From positions 1 to 64,000 of the forward strand of contig CACYFZ010000003.1 in the NCBI GenBank assembly GCA_902773835.1: a stretch of 64,000 bases of DNA, given 5' to 3'. Position 1 is the first letter of the stretch, and every line of letters begins with the position of its first letter. Below the pieces are notes generated by a model. That model ran no database searches, was not told where the DNA came from, and was given only the letters and a program-made list of their open reading frames with translations. This stretch comes from an uncultured Eubacteriales bacterium. GTDB taxonomy: Bacteria; Bacillota; Clostridia; Peptostreptococcales; Anaerovoracaceae. A program made the position numbers and the translations under genes. This document shows, piece after piece, positions 42,833-51,226 of the stretch.

Positions 42833-43883
42833 GCTGATGAACAACACGGAACTTATTAAAAAACTGAATAAAGAACGCAATCTTTCCGAGAAAGAATGGA
42901 TTCAGATCTTCGATACTTACGATGAAGAGGACTTGGAATATGCCATGGACATGGCGCACGAAATAACTGTCGCTCGCTTCGGCCGTAAGATATACTTTCG
43001 AGGCATTGTTGAGTTTACGAATGTTTGCCGGAACGACTGCTATTACTGCGGCATAAGGGCAGGTAATTCGAATTGCCAGAGATACAGACTGGAGAAAGAG
43101 GATATTCTGAAGTGCTGTGAGGACGGCTACGAACACGGCTTTCGGACTTTCGTACTCCAGGGCGGAGAGGATCCGCATTATACAAAAGAAGTAATGACGG
43201 ATATTGTCAGGGCGATAACGGAGCGTTATCCCGACTGCGCCGTCACCATGTCCATAGGGGAACTGGACAGGGATTTCTATCAGGCGCTTTATGATGCGGG
43301 TGCGAGGAGATTTCTTCTGAGACATGAGACTGCAGATGCTGCTCACTACGGAATTCTCCATCCGAAGGAGCAGACTTTGTCATCGCGCATGCGCTGTTTA
43401 AAAGACCTGAAAGAGATAGGCTTTCAGACAGGATGCGGCATCATGATAGGAAGCCCGGGGCAGACATCAGAGATCCTTGCGAAGGACATGATGTTCATGG
43501 CGGATTTCAAGCCGGAGATGATCGGCCTCGGACCGTTCATACCGCATAAAGACACACCGTTTAAGAACGAGCCTGCGGGAAGCGTTGAAAAGACACTCCT
43601 GGTAATAGCGCTCTGCAGAATAATGCTTACGGATGCACTCATCCCTTCCACCACTGCCCTCGGCACGGTTGAAGCTGAAGGCAGGCAGAAAGGAGTCCTG
43701 GCAGGCTGCAATGTAGTTATGCCGAATCTTTCTCCGATGGAAGTAAGGAAGAAATACATGCTGTACGACGGAAAGGTCGGAACGGACATGAGCGCGGAAG
43801 CCGGCATAAGGGCACTTCGCTCACAGATGGAAGAAATAGGATATGAAGTTATAGTCGCAAGAGGCGACTTCCAAAAGAGGTAA
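42825..43883 (+). CDS. HydE-like radical SAM protein
   Basis: 352 residues of the BioB/HydE group. The [4Fe-4S] ligands are C68-x3-C72-x2-C75 in VEFTNVCRNDCYYCGIR, followed by RYRLEKEDILKC, LQGGEDPHYT and the HETAD segment, which closely follow [FeFe]-hydrogenase maturase HydE. HydE itself acts on a cysteine-derived ligand of the H-cluster. No HydF, HydG or hydrogenase gene is in the window; instead the gene is locked between the importer ATPase (8-base overlap) and the NifH-like gene (3-base gap). It may be the genome's true HydE, or a specialised paralogue making or modifying a cofactor of the nitrogenase-like complex. A second ATG at 42837 is an alternative start. Confidence 0.8.
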   Translation: MSKLMNNTELIKKLNKERNLSEKEWIQIFDTYDEEDLEYAMDMAHEITVARFGRKIYFRGIVEFTNVCRNDCYYCGIRAGNSNCQRYRLEKEDILKCCEDGYEHGFRTFVLQGGEDPHYTKEVMTDIVRAITERYPDCAVTMSIGELDRDFYQALYDAGARRFLLRHETADAAHYGILHPKEQTLSSRMRCLKDLKEIGFQTGCGIMIGSPGQTSEILAKDMMFMADFKPEMIGLGPFIPHKDTPFKNEPAGSVEKTLLVIALCRIMLTDALIPSTTALGTVEAEGRQKGVLAGCNVVMPNLSPMEVRKKYMLYDGKVGTDMSAEAGIRALRSQMEEIGYEVIVARGDFQKR

Positions 43884-43886
43884 GAG

Positions 43887-44639
43887 ATGATAAAAATAGC
43901 AGTATACGGAAAGGGAGGAATAGGGAAATCGACTACGGTTTCGAATGTAGCGGCCGCTCTGGCGGACATGGGATACAAGGTGATGCAGATCGGCTGCGAT
44001 CCTAAGGCTGATTCGACATCAAGCCTGCACGGAGGCGGAAAGATGACCACCGTCCTGGATCTGGTAAGGGAGCGTAAGAACGACTTCGAACTTTCGGATA
44101 TGGTCTGTGAAGGCTACGGCGGTGTCATCTGCGTTGAGGCAGGCGGCCCGACTCCGGGACTCGGATGCGCAGGACGCGGCATCATAGCGGCCTTGGACAA
44201 ACTAAAAGAAAAGGGTGCCTATGAGACATATGAACCGGATGTCGTCATTTATGATGTCCTCGGAGATGTTGTCTGCGGAGGATTCTCAATGCCGATGAGA
44301 GGCGGCTATGCGGATAAGGTTTTCGTAATAACATCCGGTGAGAACATGGCAATTCATGCCGCCGCAAATATTGCGATGGCTTTGGACGGCTTTAAGAACA
44401 GAGGATATGCGTCACTTGGCGGCATTATCCTTAATCACAGAAATGTAAGGGACGAAGATGCCAAGGTGAAAGAGCTCGCAGAGGACATCAATTCAACGGT
44501 ACTGGGAGAGCTGAGCAGAAGTGAAACCGTTACCGACGCCGAGGACCTCGGAAAGACGGTAATAGAGGCCTTCCCTGAAAGCGAGATGGCAGAAGAGTAC
44601 AGACAACTCGCGAAAACTCTGGTAGATATATGCGCCTGA
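43887..44639 (+). CDS. NifH-like ATP-dependent reductase (iron protein)
   Basis: 250 residues, shorter than true NifH (~275-290). All key elements are present: P-loop [11 protein letters not shown], switch [10 protein letters not shown]94 in GLGCAGRG (with R97 at the ADP-ribosylation position of NifH), and C130 in [15 protein letters not shown], the pair that holds the bridging [4Fe-4S] cluster of the homodimer. It therefore should pass electrons, with ATP hydrolysis, to a partner; the two NifD/K-like proteins immediately downstream are the obvious partners. The next gene overlaps its 3' end by 10 bases. Function within the NifH/BchL/CfbC superfamily is not fixed by sequence alone, but absence of nifB/E/N argues against nitrogen fixation. 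Confidence 0.9.
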   Translation: MIKIAVYGKGGIGKSTTVSNVAAALADMGYKVMQIGCDPKADSTSSLHGGGKMTTVLDLVRERKNDFELSDMVCEGYGGVICVEAGGPTPGLGCAGRGIIAALDKLKEKGAYETYEPDVVIYDVLGDVVCGGFSMPMRGGYADKVFVITSGENMAIHAAANIAMALDGFKNRGYASLGGIILNHRNVRDEDAKVKELAEDINSTVLGELSRSETVTDAEDLGKTVIEAFPESEMAEEYRQLAKTLVDICA

Positions 44640-46033
44640 CGGAGATTCAAAAGATTGCAGACATGTTAAAAAGAGTTAATGAGAATAAAGAAATAGTAAA
44701 GAATGTAGAAATCCCGAGTATCAGAATAGCGGAGGCGGGATTTCCTCAGCCTGTAAAAACCGGGCTCGAGTATGCATCTCCGGCACGAGGCACATGGAAT
44801 ATTGTGCACACCGGAATGCTGATTCCTGAGGCACATGAGATTTTCGTGTGCGCTTCATGCTGCCTGCGCGGCGTTGTGCTCACGGCAGCAGAGATGAACG
44901 CCATGGACAGGTTCTCAACGGTGGAGATCCGTGAGCACAACCTCCTCGATGGCGACATGGAAGAACTCGTCATCGAGGGCGTTTCGGATATCATAAACAA
45001 GCTTCCGAAACGGCCGCCGGCAGTTCTCGTATACACCAGTTGTGTCCATCACTTTACGGGTGTGGATTTGGATATGATATACGAGACTCTTCGCGAGCGC
45101 TTCCCGGATATAGATTTTACGGATTGCTATATGAATCCGATAATGCGTAAGAGCGGCATGACGCCTGATCAGCTGATGCGTTCGCGTCTTTACATGCTGC
45201 TTCATAAGAGAGAACTCAATTCGAAGGCAGTTGCCATAATCGGAAACGACCTTCCGACGGATGAAGACAGCGACCTCGTGCACATGCTGGAGCGTGCGGA
45301 TGTTAAGGTGCATGAAATAACATCCTGCAAGACTTATGAGGAATATCAGGAGATGGCAGAAAGCAGCGTCTATGTATCATATTATCCTGATGCTGCGCCG
45401 GGTGGGGATATGCTGGCCGAAAGGCTCGGCGGCACTCACTTCGCATTGAAATATACATACGATTACAACGAAATAGATGAGACATTTGCCGAGCTCGCCA
45501 AGGTAATAGACATCCCTGCTCGAAAGCAGGAGGAGATTTCAGAGCTCAGAGCGTTCTGTGAGAAAGAGCTGGAAGAGACACTGGAGTTCATAGGGAACAC
45601 ACCTATATCAATAGACTACACATACAGTCCGCGCCCGCTGGGATTGGCATTGCTTCTTCTGAGGCGAGGCTTCAATGTTAAAAAAGTATATTTGGATGCC
45701 GTGGCTGCAGGGGATAAGCCTGCCTTCGAATATCTTCAGAAAAAATTCCCGGATCTGGAGCTAAGCCCTACAGTGCATGCAGGCATGAGATTCGCTCAGA
45801 CCGCTTCAAGGAATGAGAAACAGGGCAAAGTTCTCGCTATAGGTCAGAAGGCCGCATACTTTGAAAACACGAATCACTTTGTGAACGTAGTTGAAGGTGG
45901 TGGCATGATCGGATACGAGGCCGTATATAAGACAGCGAGACTTATGAGAGAGGCCTTTGAAAATGAAAAGGATATGGAAGCATTGGTAGGCATAAAGGGC
46001 CTGGGCTGCGAGGACACTTGTTGTTCTGTATAA
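44630..46033 (+). CDS. NifD/K-like (nitrogenase component 1) subunit A
   Basis: 467 residues of the oxidoreductase/nitrogenase component 1 family. Candidate cluster ligands: C74-AS-C77-C78 in [10 protein letters not shown] and C138 in [10 protein letters not shown], at the spacing where NifD/K use cysteines for the P-cluster; a further group is at the extreme C-terminus (C460, C464, C465 in GCEDTCCSV). H416 in [12 protein letters not shown] lies where NifD has its FeMo-cofactor His, but the NifD Cys275-type context is not evident. The start overlaps the NifH-like gene by 10 bases (a second ATG is at 44663). It is expected to form a heteromer with subunit B and take electrons from the NifH-like protein. 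The substrate is unknown. Confidence 0.82.
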   Translation: MRLTEIQKIADMLKRVNENKEIVKNVEIPSIRIAEAGFPQPVKTGLEYASPARGTWNIVHTGMLIPEAHEIFVCASCCLRGVVLTAAEMNAMDRFSTVEIREHNLLDGDMEELVIEGVSDIINKLPKRPPAVLVYTSCVHHFTGVDLDMIYETLRERFPDIDFTDCYMNPIMRKSGMTPDQLMRSRLYMLLHKRELNSKAVAIIGNDLPTDEDSDLVHMLERADVKVHEITSCKTYEEYQEMAESSVYVSYYPDAAPGGDMLAERLGGTHFALKYTYDYNEIDETFAELAKVIDIPARKQEEISELRAFCEKELEETLEFIGNTPISIDYTYSPRPLGLALLLLRRGFNVKKVYLDAVAAGDKPAFEYLQKKFPDLELSPTVHAGMRFAQTASRNEKQGKVLAIGQKAAYFENTNHFVNVVEGGGMIGYEAVYKTARLMREAFENEKDMEALVGIKGLGCEDTCCSV

Positions 46034-46042
46034 TGTCGAAAA

Positions 46043-46082
46043 TTAATGACGACAGCCGAAGGTTAACGACGACAGCGGAGAC
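46043..46082. repeat. Imperfect 20-base tandem repeat between the NifD/K-like genes
   Basis: Units 46043-46062 and 46063-46082, starting TTAATGACGACAGC and TTAACGACGACAGC, agree at 15 of 20 positions. They fill most of the 75-base gap and may be a duplicated binding site or slippage product; a regulatory role is speculative. Confidence 0.5.
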
Positions 46083-46108
46083 AATCAGTGATACTTTAAG
46101 GAAGCAAA

Positions 46109-47371
46109 ATGAAACAAACATCCAGAATTACATCTACATATTCAGCAGATACCATGGGTGTATGCTCGGCTCTGTTCGAGCTGGGAGGCATGACCATTAT
46201 GCACGATGCATCGGGCTGCAACTCCACATACACGACTCACGACGAACCGCGCTGGTACGATATGGACAGCATGGTATACATTTCCGCTCTTACGGAGATG
46301 GAAGCCATAATGGGAGACGATGAAAAACTGCTCGGAGACATCGAAGAAGCAGTTTCCGATCTTCAACCGAAGTTCGTGGCCATAGCGGGAACTCCGATTC
46401 CGACCATGACAGGATTTGACTTTGAATCTGTTGCCGCTGTTGCAGAGCAGAGGACAGGAGTTCCGTGCTTCGGCTTTGCGACCACCGGCATGAACACATA
46501 TATACACGGCGCATCAATGGCATTCGAAGCCTTAGCCAAGAGTTTCGTCTACGAACCTGATAAAAAGAATGAAGATGCGAGCGAAAGAAGCAGTCATGAC
46601 GGAGAAAATGACAATAATATTAACAAAAAGATCAAGGTCAATATCATCGGCTTGACACCACTCGACTTTTCGATCAACGATCAGGACAGCTCCATAGCAG
46701 CGTGGCTGGAGGCGGAAGGATTTGAAGTGGTTTCGCGCTGGGCCATGGGCTCGAGCGCAGACGAAATTGCCGGGGCGGGAAGTGCTGATGTAAATCTTGT
46801 CGTTTCCGCATCAGGCATAGCCGCCGCAAAGGTCTTGCTCGAAAGATTCGGGATTCCTTATCTGGTGGGAGTGCCAATCGGAAGAAATCAGAAAGAATGC
46901 ATACTCTCTGATTTGGAAGAGCTTTCCGAGGAAAAAAGAGAATCGGAAGGGCTCTGTCCTGATGTACTCAAAAGTGAATGCATGGTTGAACAGGCAGACA
47001 TAACATATGACTATCCCGAGCGGAAGAAAGAGGACCTGGTTGCAATAATCGGAGAGGGAGTAACTTCGCTTGCTCTGGCAAACGCAATCGAATTAGAACT
47101 CGACATACCGACGAAGGTTATATGTGCCACGGAATGTCCTGAAGGCATACTTCGAAGCAAAGATCGCATCCTGCCTGACGAAGAGGACATTATGTCTGCC
47201 CTCGGAGGAGCTGTAATTGTAATAGCTGATCCGCTTTATAAGCCGATTTGCCCGGCAGAAACGAAATTCATTTCACTTCCGCATGAGGCCTTTTCCGGCA
47301 GACTATACAGATCGGACATCCCCAATTTAGTAGAGAATTCAGGAGATTTTCTAAAAATGTTACAAATCTAA
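46109..47371 (+). CDS. NifD/K-like (nitrogenase component 1) subunit B
   Basis: 420 residues, markedly shorter than NifK (~520). It shows the family start (SADTMGVCSALFELGG, DASGCNSTYTTH with C37) and the loop GTPIPTMTGFD where NifD/K normally carry a cysteine, so one cluster ligand is replaced. Residues ~150-172 are an acidic Asn/Asp/Ser linker (NEDASERSSHDGENDNN) between two Rossmann-like halves. AAGGA lies six bases before the ATG, with an in-frame stop just upstream, so the start is firm. It presumably pairs with subunit A. The asymmetric ligand set suggests the metal cluster sits mainly on subunit A or at the interface. Confidence 0.8.
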   Translation: MKQTSRITSTYSADTMGVCSALFELGGMTIMHDASGCNSTYTTHDEPRWYDMDSMVYISALTEMEAIMGDDEKLLGDIEEAVSDLQPKFVAIAGTPIPTMTGFDFESVAAVAEQRTGVPCFGFATTGMNTYIHGASMAFEALAKSFVYEPDKKNEDASERSSHDGENDNNINKKIKVNIIGLTPLDFSINDQDSSIAAWLEAEGFEVVSRWAMGSSADEIAGAGSADVNLVVSASGIAAAKVLLERFGIPYLVGVPIGRNQKECILSDLEELSEEKRESEGLCPDVLKSECMVEQADITYDYPERKKEDLVAIIGEGVTSLALANAIELELDIPTKVICATECPEGILRSKDRILPDEEDIMSALGGAVIVIADPLYKPICPAETKFISLPHEAFSGRLYRSDIPNLVENSGDFLKMLQI

Positions 47372-47533
47372 GGGGTGAAAAGTGATATATGTAACAAAAC
47401 ATATTTCACTACATATTATCTCTTAACGATAAGTTGGATTATTAGGATTATTGTTATGTAAACAACGGTCAAACGGAGGCATTTAAAAAAATGTTACATA
47501 TCAGGGCATAATACCCATCATTATGTAACATTT
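47356..47533. promoter_or_regulatory. Dyad-rich regulatory region with repeated TGTTACA/TGTAACA motifs
   Basis: Five related motifs: ATGTTACAA (47357), TATGTAACA (47388), TATGTAAACA (47455), ATGTTACATA (47491) and TTATGTAACAT (47521). The last two form a 9-base inverted repeat enclosing CATAAT/ATTATG. A further dyad at 47382-47409 pairs GTGA-ATATGT with ACATAT-TCAC. This 219-base gap probably holds a regulated promoter for the binding-protein gene. Confidence 0.55.
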
Positions 47534-47590
47534 GTGAAAAAAGTCCTCGTTGAACATAGATTTTTTTAATAATTAAGGAGGTATCTGAAT

Positions 47591-48760
47591 ATGAAGAATG
47601 TAATTCTGAGTATGAAGACACAAAAACTATTAGCACTGATATTGGCACTGGCGCTGACTATGGCAAGCCTTGCAGCGTGCACGGGCGGCGGAAGTGCAGA
47701 CTCATCCGATGCCGAAGAGGCTGCCAAGGCTTCGACAGTCACGGTAACGGATCACGCAGACAAGCAGGTGGAAGTTCCGGCTGAGATTAACAGAATCGCA
47801 GTCTGCGATATCTTCCCGATCCCGAGCGTGCTGGCGGTATTCTTTGATTCGGCAGATAAAATCGTGGGAATGCCTGAGCCGTCCAAGACGGCTGCAGAGA
47901 ACGGACTCCTCGGAGAGCTTTATCCTGAGATTCTGAATGCGGAGACGGGATACATCGACGGCAGCAACGTAAATCTGGAAGAACTGGCTAAGCTGGAACC
48001 GGATGTCGTCTTCTATAGTGCATCAAGTCCTGAAATCGGAGAGCAGCTGACCAATGCGGGCTTTGCTGCAGTTGCCATTTCTGTCAACAAGTGGAATTAT
48101 GACTGCATCGAGACACTTAACAATTGGATAGACCTTCTGAGCCAGATGTTCCCTGACAGCGATAAAGCTGAACTCGTAAAAACCAGATCTAACGAGATGT
48201 ATAAGTTGGTTCAGGACAGAGTTAAGGATATTCCGGATGAGGAACGCGCCAAGGCATTCTTCCTTTTCCAGTACAGCGACACAACACTTCTGACTTCGGG
48301 CAAGCAGTTCTTCGGTCAGTGGTGGGCTGATGCAATCGGCGCCAAGAATGTCGCAGAGGAGCTGGAACAGGATAATTCTGCACCTGTTAATATGGAGCAG
48401 ATTTATAACTGGAATCCTGATCTCATATTCATGACCAACTTCAATACATTCTATCCGGATGATCTCTACAATAATACTGTAGAAGGTTATGATTGGAGTG
48501 CGGTTGACGCCGTTAAGAATAAGAGAGTATTCAAGATGCCTCTGGGTATGTACAGAAGCTATACACCGGGAGTTGACTGTCCGGTTACTCTGCTTTGGAT
48601 GGCCAAGACGGCATATCCTGAAAAGTTCGAAGATGTGGATGTAATCAAGCAGGCAAAGGACTATTATAAGGAAGTCTTCGGCATTGAACTCAGTGATGAC
48701 CAGGCCAAGTCAATCTTCGAACCTAAGCAGGAATCCGGCGGGGGTTTCTCGTATCAATAA
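47591..48760 (+). CDS. FecB/BtuF-type ABC transporter substrate-binding lipoprotein
   Basis: 389 residues: signal peptide with lipobox SLAAC (Cys 30), a Gly/Ser/Glu linker, then a periplasmic-binding-protein fold of the siderophore/haem/cobalamin class: TVTDHADKQVEVPAEINRIA, LEELAKLEPDVVFY and W-rich QFFGQWWADAIGAKN. Trp, Tyr and Phe are abundant in the presumed pocket, suiting a planar or aromatic ligand. AAGGAGGT sits 7 bases before the ATG. It is the missing third part of the importer at 41010-42832, but is expressed from its own regulated region after the nitrogenase-like genes. The ligand is unknown: a tetrapyrrole, siderophore or other metal complex. Confidence 0.9.
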   Translation: MKNVILSMKTQKLLALILALALTMASLAACTGGGSADSSDAEEAAKASTVTVTDHADKQVEVPAEINRIAVCDIFPIPSVLAVFFDSADKIVGMPEPSKTAAENGLLGELYPEILNAETGYIDGSNVNLEELAKLEPDVVFYSASSPEIGEQLTNAGFAAVAISVNKWNYDCIETLNNWIDLLSQMFPDSDKAELVKTRSNEMYKLVQDRVKDIPDEERAKAFFLFQYSDTTLLTSGKQFFGQWWADAIGAKNVAEELEQDNSAPVNMEQIYNWNPDLIFMTNFNTFYPDDLYNNTVEGYDWSAVDAVKNKRVFKMPLGMYRSYTPGVDCPVTLLWMAKTAYPEKFEDVDVIKQAKDYYKEVFGIELSDDQAKSIFEPKQESGGGFSYQ

Positions 48761-48790
48761 TAAAGAAGATTTAGGGGTTTTATACAGCAG

Positions 48791-48808
48791 GCGGTCCCTC
48801 GGGGCCGC
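48791..48808 (+). terminator. GC-rich hairpin after the binding-protein gene, possible terminator
   Basis: GCGGTCCC (48791-48798) and GGGGCCGC (48801-48808) form a stable stem with a G-T pair, followed by TTGTATGCTATT rather than a clean T run, so termination may be partial. Confidence 0.45.
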
Positions 48809-48813
48809 TTGTA

Positions 48814-48822
48814 TGCTATTAT
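48814..48822 (+). promoter_or_regulatory. Extended -10 box of the zincin gene
   Basis: TGCTATTAT is an extended -10 (TG-N-TATTAT, ending at 48822); the ATG at 48829 follows after 6 bases and lacks a ribosome site, pointing to a leaderless transcript. Confidence 0.4.
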
Positions 48823-48828
48823 TACAGC

Positions 48829-49203
48829 ATGGTTGATATAGACAGATTCTTTGAGATGCTTAAGGAAGTATGTGATGAGCTTCCTGATGATTTCTTCAAC
48901 GAGCTTCACCAGGGCGTGCTTCTCTCAGAAGAGATTAAGATATCTCCTTACGCCAGAAGTGAGGATATGTTTATTATGGGAGAATACAGAAGAGCTTATT
49001 ACGGCAACCAAATTACAATCTATTACGGATCGTTTGCGAGAGCGTACTCTCAGCTGTCCGAAGAGGCTCTTAAGAGCAAGCTCAGAAATACAGTGCGACA
49101 TGAGTTCAGGCACCATATGGAACATCTCTCCGGAATGTACGGCGCGGACTCACTGGAAAGGGAAGATCAGATTCGTATGCGCAGATATCTCAGGGGAGAT
49201 TGA
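48829..49203 (+). CDS. Small zincin-like metallopeptidase family protein
   Basis: 124 residues, the normal size of the short minimal zincin family (PF06262-type). The HExxH zinc motif is in TVRHEFRHHMEHLSGMYG near residue 90; preceding strands (ISPYARSEDMFIMGEYRR, QITIYYGSF) fit the family. No signal peptide, so cytoplasmic. Substrates of this family are poorly known. The start codon has no Shine-Dalgarno sequence but sits just after a -10-like box. Confidence 0.85.
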   Translation: MVDIDRFFEMLKEVCDELPDDFFNELHQGVLLSEEIKISPYARSEDMFIMGEYRRAYYGNQITIYYGSFARAYSQLSEEALKSKLRNTVRHEFRHHMEHLSGMYGADSLEREDQIRMRRYLRGD

Positions 49204-49207
49204 AAGA

Positions 49208-49324
49208 GTGGAAAACGCAATCCGGGAGAGCGGATTATACCTAACTGCAAACACCGACGGAGTGATGACTACTAAGCATTACAGGGAATATGATGACGGA
49301 AATAATCAGAAACGAACTGCTTGA
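49208..49324 (+). CDS. Possible 38-residue small protein overlapping the AlkD-like gene
   Basis: A GTG-started frame (VENAIRESGLYLTANTDGVM ... NNQKRTA) with GGGGAGA about 8 bases upstream, bridging the zincin stop and the first codons of the next gene. The peptide looks protein-like rather than random, but may be only a translational-coupling frame. No family recognised. Confidence 0.25.
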   Translation: MENAIRESGLYLTANTDGVMTTKHYREYDDGNNQKRTA

Positions 49325-49979
49325 CATGCAGGATATAAAGTACAGGGAGTTTCAGGCGAAGCTTATGCCGACGGTCGATCCTGAAAAGATGATTGGTGTG
49401 AGAACTCCGGAACTAAGGAAGTATGCGAAGCAAGTAATCAAGAGCGGAGGTGCGGCAGAATTCATCAATGAACTTCCACACGAATACTTTGATGAGAATC
49501 AGCTGCATGCATTTATCATTTCCGAAATGAAAGATTATGAGAAATGCATCACTGAAGTTAATCGCTTTCTTCCGTATGTGGACAATTGGGCTACATGCGA
49601 TCAACTCTCGCCGAAAGTGTTTAAGAAACATAAGGAAGAGCTGCTTAGGGAAATAAGAAAGTGGATCAGGGCCGAAGAGACTTATACAATCAGGTTCGGA
49701 ATAGGGATGCTTATGCAGCACTTCCTGGATGAAGACTTCAAAGCGGAGTACCCGGAAATGGTGGCTGCCGTGAAATCGGAAGAATACTACGTCAATATGA
49801 TGATAGCATGGTACTTTGCCACAGCTCTGGCCAAGCAATATGACGAAGTTATTTCTTTCATCCAAAACAACAGATTGGATAAGTGGACACATAATAAGGC
49901 AATTCAGAAATCAGTGGAAAGCAATCGGATAAGTCCGGAGCGAAAGGAATATCTTAAGTCGCTGAAACAAAAACGGTAA
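49290..49979 (+). CDS. AlkD-like DNA alkylation repair protein
   Basis: 229 residues, all helical, of the HEAT-like-repeat AlkD superfamily, which removes bulky or cationic alkylated bases without base flipping. Recognisable segments: IGVRTPELRKYAKQVIKSGG, PYVDNWATCDQLSPKVFKKH (the family's WA.CD motif, Asp contacting the lesion site) and IRFGIGMLMQHFLDEDF, then YYVNMMIAWYFATALAK. Clostridial members of this branch often lack tested activity. It starts ATGATG, 86 bases after the zincin gene, and a strong terminator follows, so zincin and AlkD-like genes likely form one unit. Confidence 0.88.
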   Translation: MMTEIIRNELLDMQDIKYREFQAKLMPTVDPEKMIGVRTPELRKYAKQVIKSGGAAEFINELPHEYFDENQLHAFIISEMKDYEKCITEVNRFLPYVDNWATCDQLSPKVFKKHKEELLREIRKWIRAEETYTIRFGIGMLMQHFLDEDFKAEYPEMVAAVKSEEYYVNMMIAWYFATALAKQYDEVISFIQNNRLDKWTHNKAIQKSVESNRISPERKEYLKSLKQKR

Positions 49980-49999
49980 TGCAATTAAGAGAAAGACAA

Positions 50000-50025
50000 A
50001 AAAGGGCTTGACGGAGCCCTTTTAT
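50000..50025 (+). terminator. Terminator after the AlkD-like gene
   Basis: AAAAGGGCT (50000-50008) and AGCCCTTTT (50015-50023) form a perfect 9-base stem with a 6-base loop; the T run is part of the right arm. Confidence 0.85.
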
Positions 50026-50259
50026 AATGCTATTATTGCTTTGTCAATTTAATACTTTAACACGCTAAAGCGAAGAAGCGTGCAGATAAGTCTGAATGAG
50101 AAAAAGAACAGAATGGAAAGGAAAGGAAACTCAAATGCAAACATCTACGATTTTCCGACATTGAATCTGAGAGACAGAAGCGGAGGTAAAAACCGCTATC
50201 GAAACAATCAAACATAACAAACAGATTCAATGTATTAAATAAAAAGGAAGGCAACAAAA
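50026..50259 (+). promoter_or_regulatory. Leader region of the amino-acid ABC transporter operon
   Basis: A long purine-rich leader without a reading frame. CACGC (50061-50065) and GCGTG (50078-50082) can pair. A ribosome site (AAAAAGGAAGG) precedes the ATG at 50260. There is no T-box core or recognised riboswitch, and I found no confident -35/-10 pair. Confidence 0.35.
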
Positions 50260-51117
50260 ATGAAAAAGAAAATCACAGTACTCGGAATCGTATTCACAAT
50301 GCTATTCACAATGATCGCGTTCAGCGCATGCGGCGGCGGCAGCAGTGAAGAGGCAGCAACAGAAGAAACAACAGAAGAAACAACAGAATCTGCAGATGCA
50401 TTTGTATTCAAACAGGGTTTTGATAAAGACTTCCCTCCGTATTCATATATCGGAGATGACGGAGAAACTACAGGCTTCGACGTAGAGCTTGCTCAGGCAG
50501 TTTGTGAACTCAACGGATGGACATACAAAGGAGTTCCTATCAACTGGGATGCCAAGGAAGCTGAACTCGAATCCGGCAGCATCGATTGCATTTGGTCAGG
50601 CTTCACAAAGAGCCCGGACAGAGAACCGAAATTTGCATGGAGCGATCCGTACTCAGTAAACACTATCAAGATTATGGTTCTTGAAGGCTCAGACATTAAG
50701 TCCTCTGCTGATCTTGCAGGTAAGAAGGTCGGAGTACAGGGAAGCACATCCGCTCAGGAAATGCTCGAGACTCCTAATGCTGAGGGCGGTGCTGAAGATC
50801 TGATGAAGACATTCGCATCATTTGAAAAATATGATACATATACAATCGCAGTAAACGACCTCAAGGCCGGTGCCATCGATGCAATCGCTATCGACGTTAC
50901 AACAGGTGACTACCAGATGACTAAGGTTGAAGGACTTGCGTATCTGGATGACGACATCTGCGAAGAGGTATATGCCATCGGTTTCCGTACAGATGATACA
51001 GAGCTGGCCAACCAGGTAACAGAGGCTCTTAAGACTCTCGCTGAGAACGGAAAGATGGATGAGATCGGAAAGAAGTATCCTGAGATTTATGAAAATCTCT
51101 CGATGCTCAAAAAATAA
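50260..51117 (+). CDS. Polar amino-acid ABC transporter substrate-binding lipoprotein
   Basis: 285 residues. Signal peptide with lipobox AFSAC (Cys 24), a Glu/Thr-rich linker (EEAATEETTEETTE), then the family 3 binding fold: FPPYSYIGDDGETTGFDVELAQAV near residues 60-85, SGFTKSPDREPKFAWSDPYSVN, and VGVQGSTSAQEML. The extended family binds His, Gln, Glu, Arg or cystine; the exact ligand cannot be told, though ligand-gating residues of the SGF..S..R type are present. Permease and ATPase genes follow, and a DapF-fold epimerase-like gene ends the cluster. Confidence 0.92.
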   Translation: MKKKITVLGIVFTMLFTMIAFSACGGGSSEEAATEETTEETTESADAFVFKQGFDKDFPPYSYIGDDGETTGFDVELAQAVCELNGWTYKGVPINWDAKEAELESGSIDCIWSGFTKSPDREPKFAWSDPYSVNTIKIMVLEGSDIKSSADLAGKKVGVQGSTSAQEMLETPNAEGGAEDLMKTFASFEKYDTYTIAVNDLKAGAIDAIAIDVTTGDYQMTKVEGLAYLDDDICEEVYAIGFRTDDTELANQVTEALKTLAENGKMDEIGKKYPEIYENLSMLKK

Positions 51118-51173
51118 TAGCCATCACCGCAGAGCGGTGTTAAAAACTTTCTTCTAAAATAGAAAACGTGCAG

Positions 51174-51199
51174 GCTTCGCGGGCATTGTCCCGCGAAGC
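51174..51199 (+). other. Stable intercistronic hairpin between binding-protein and permease genes
   Basis: GCTTCGCGGG (51174-51183) and CCCGCGAAGC (51190-51199) form a perfect 10-base stem with a 6-base loop. The following GTCTGTTTG is not a good terminator. A smaller CACCGC/GCGGTG hairpin is at 51125-51139. Such structures usually protect binding-protein mRNA and lower permease expression. Confidence 0.65.
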
Positions 51200-51226
51200 G
51201 TCTGTTTGTAAAAAAGAGGACACTAA

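Noticed and set aside
42825..43883. Biotin synthase (bioB)
   Set aside because: The Cys motif is shared, but surrounding sequence (FRGIVEFTNVCRNDC, HETAD) follows HydE, and no biotin genes are nearby.
41010..48760. A true nitrogen-fixation (nif) operon
   Set aside because: No nifB, nifE or nifN; component-1 subunits are short and lack the full P-cluster and FeMo-cofactor ligand sets.
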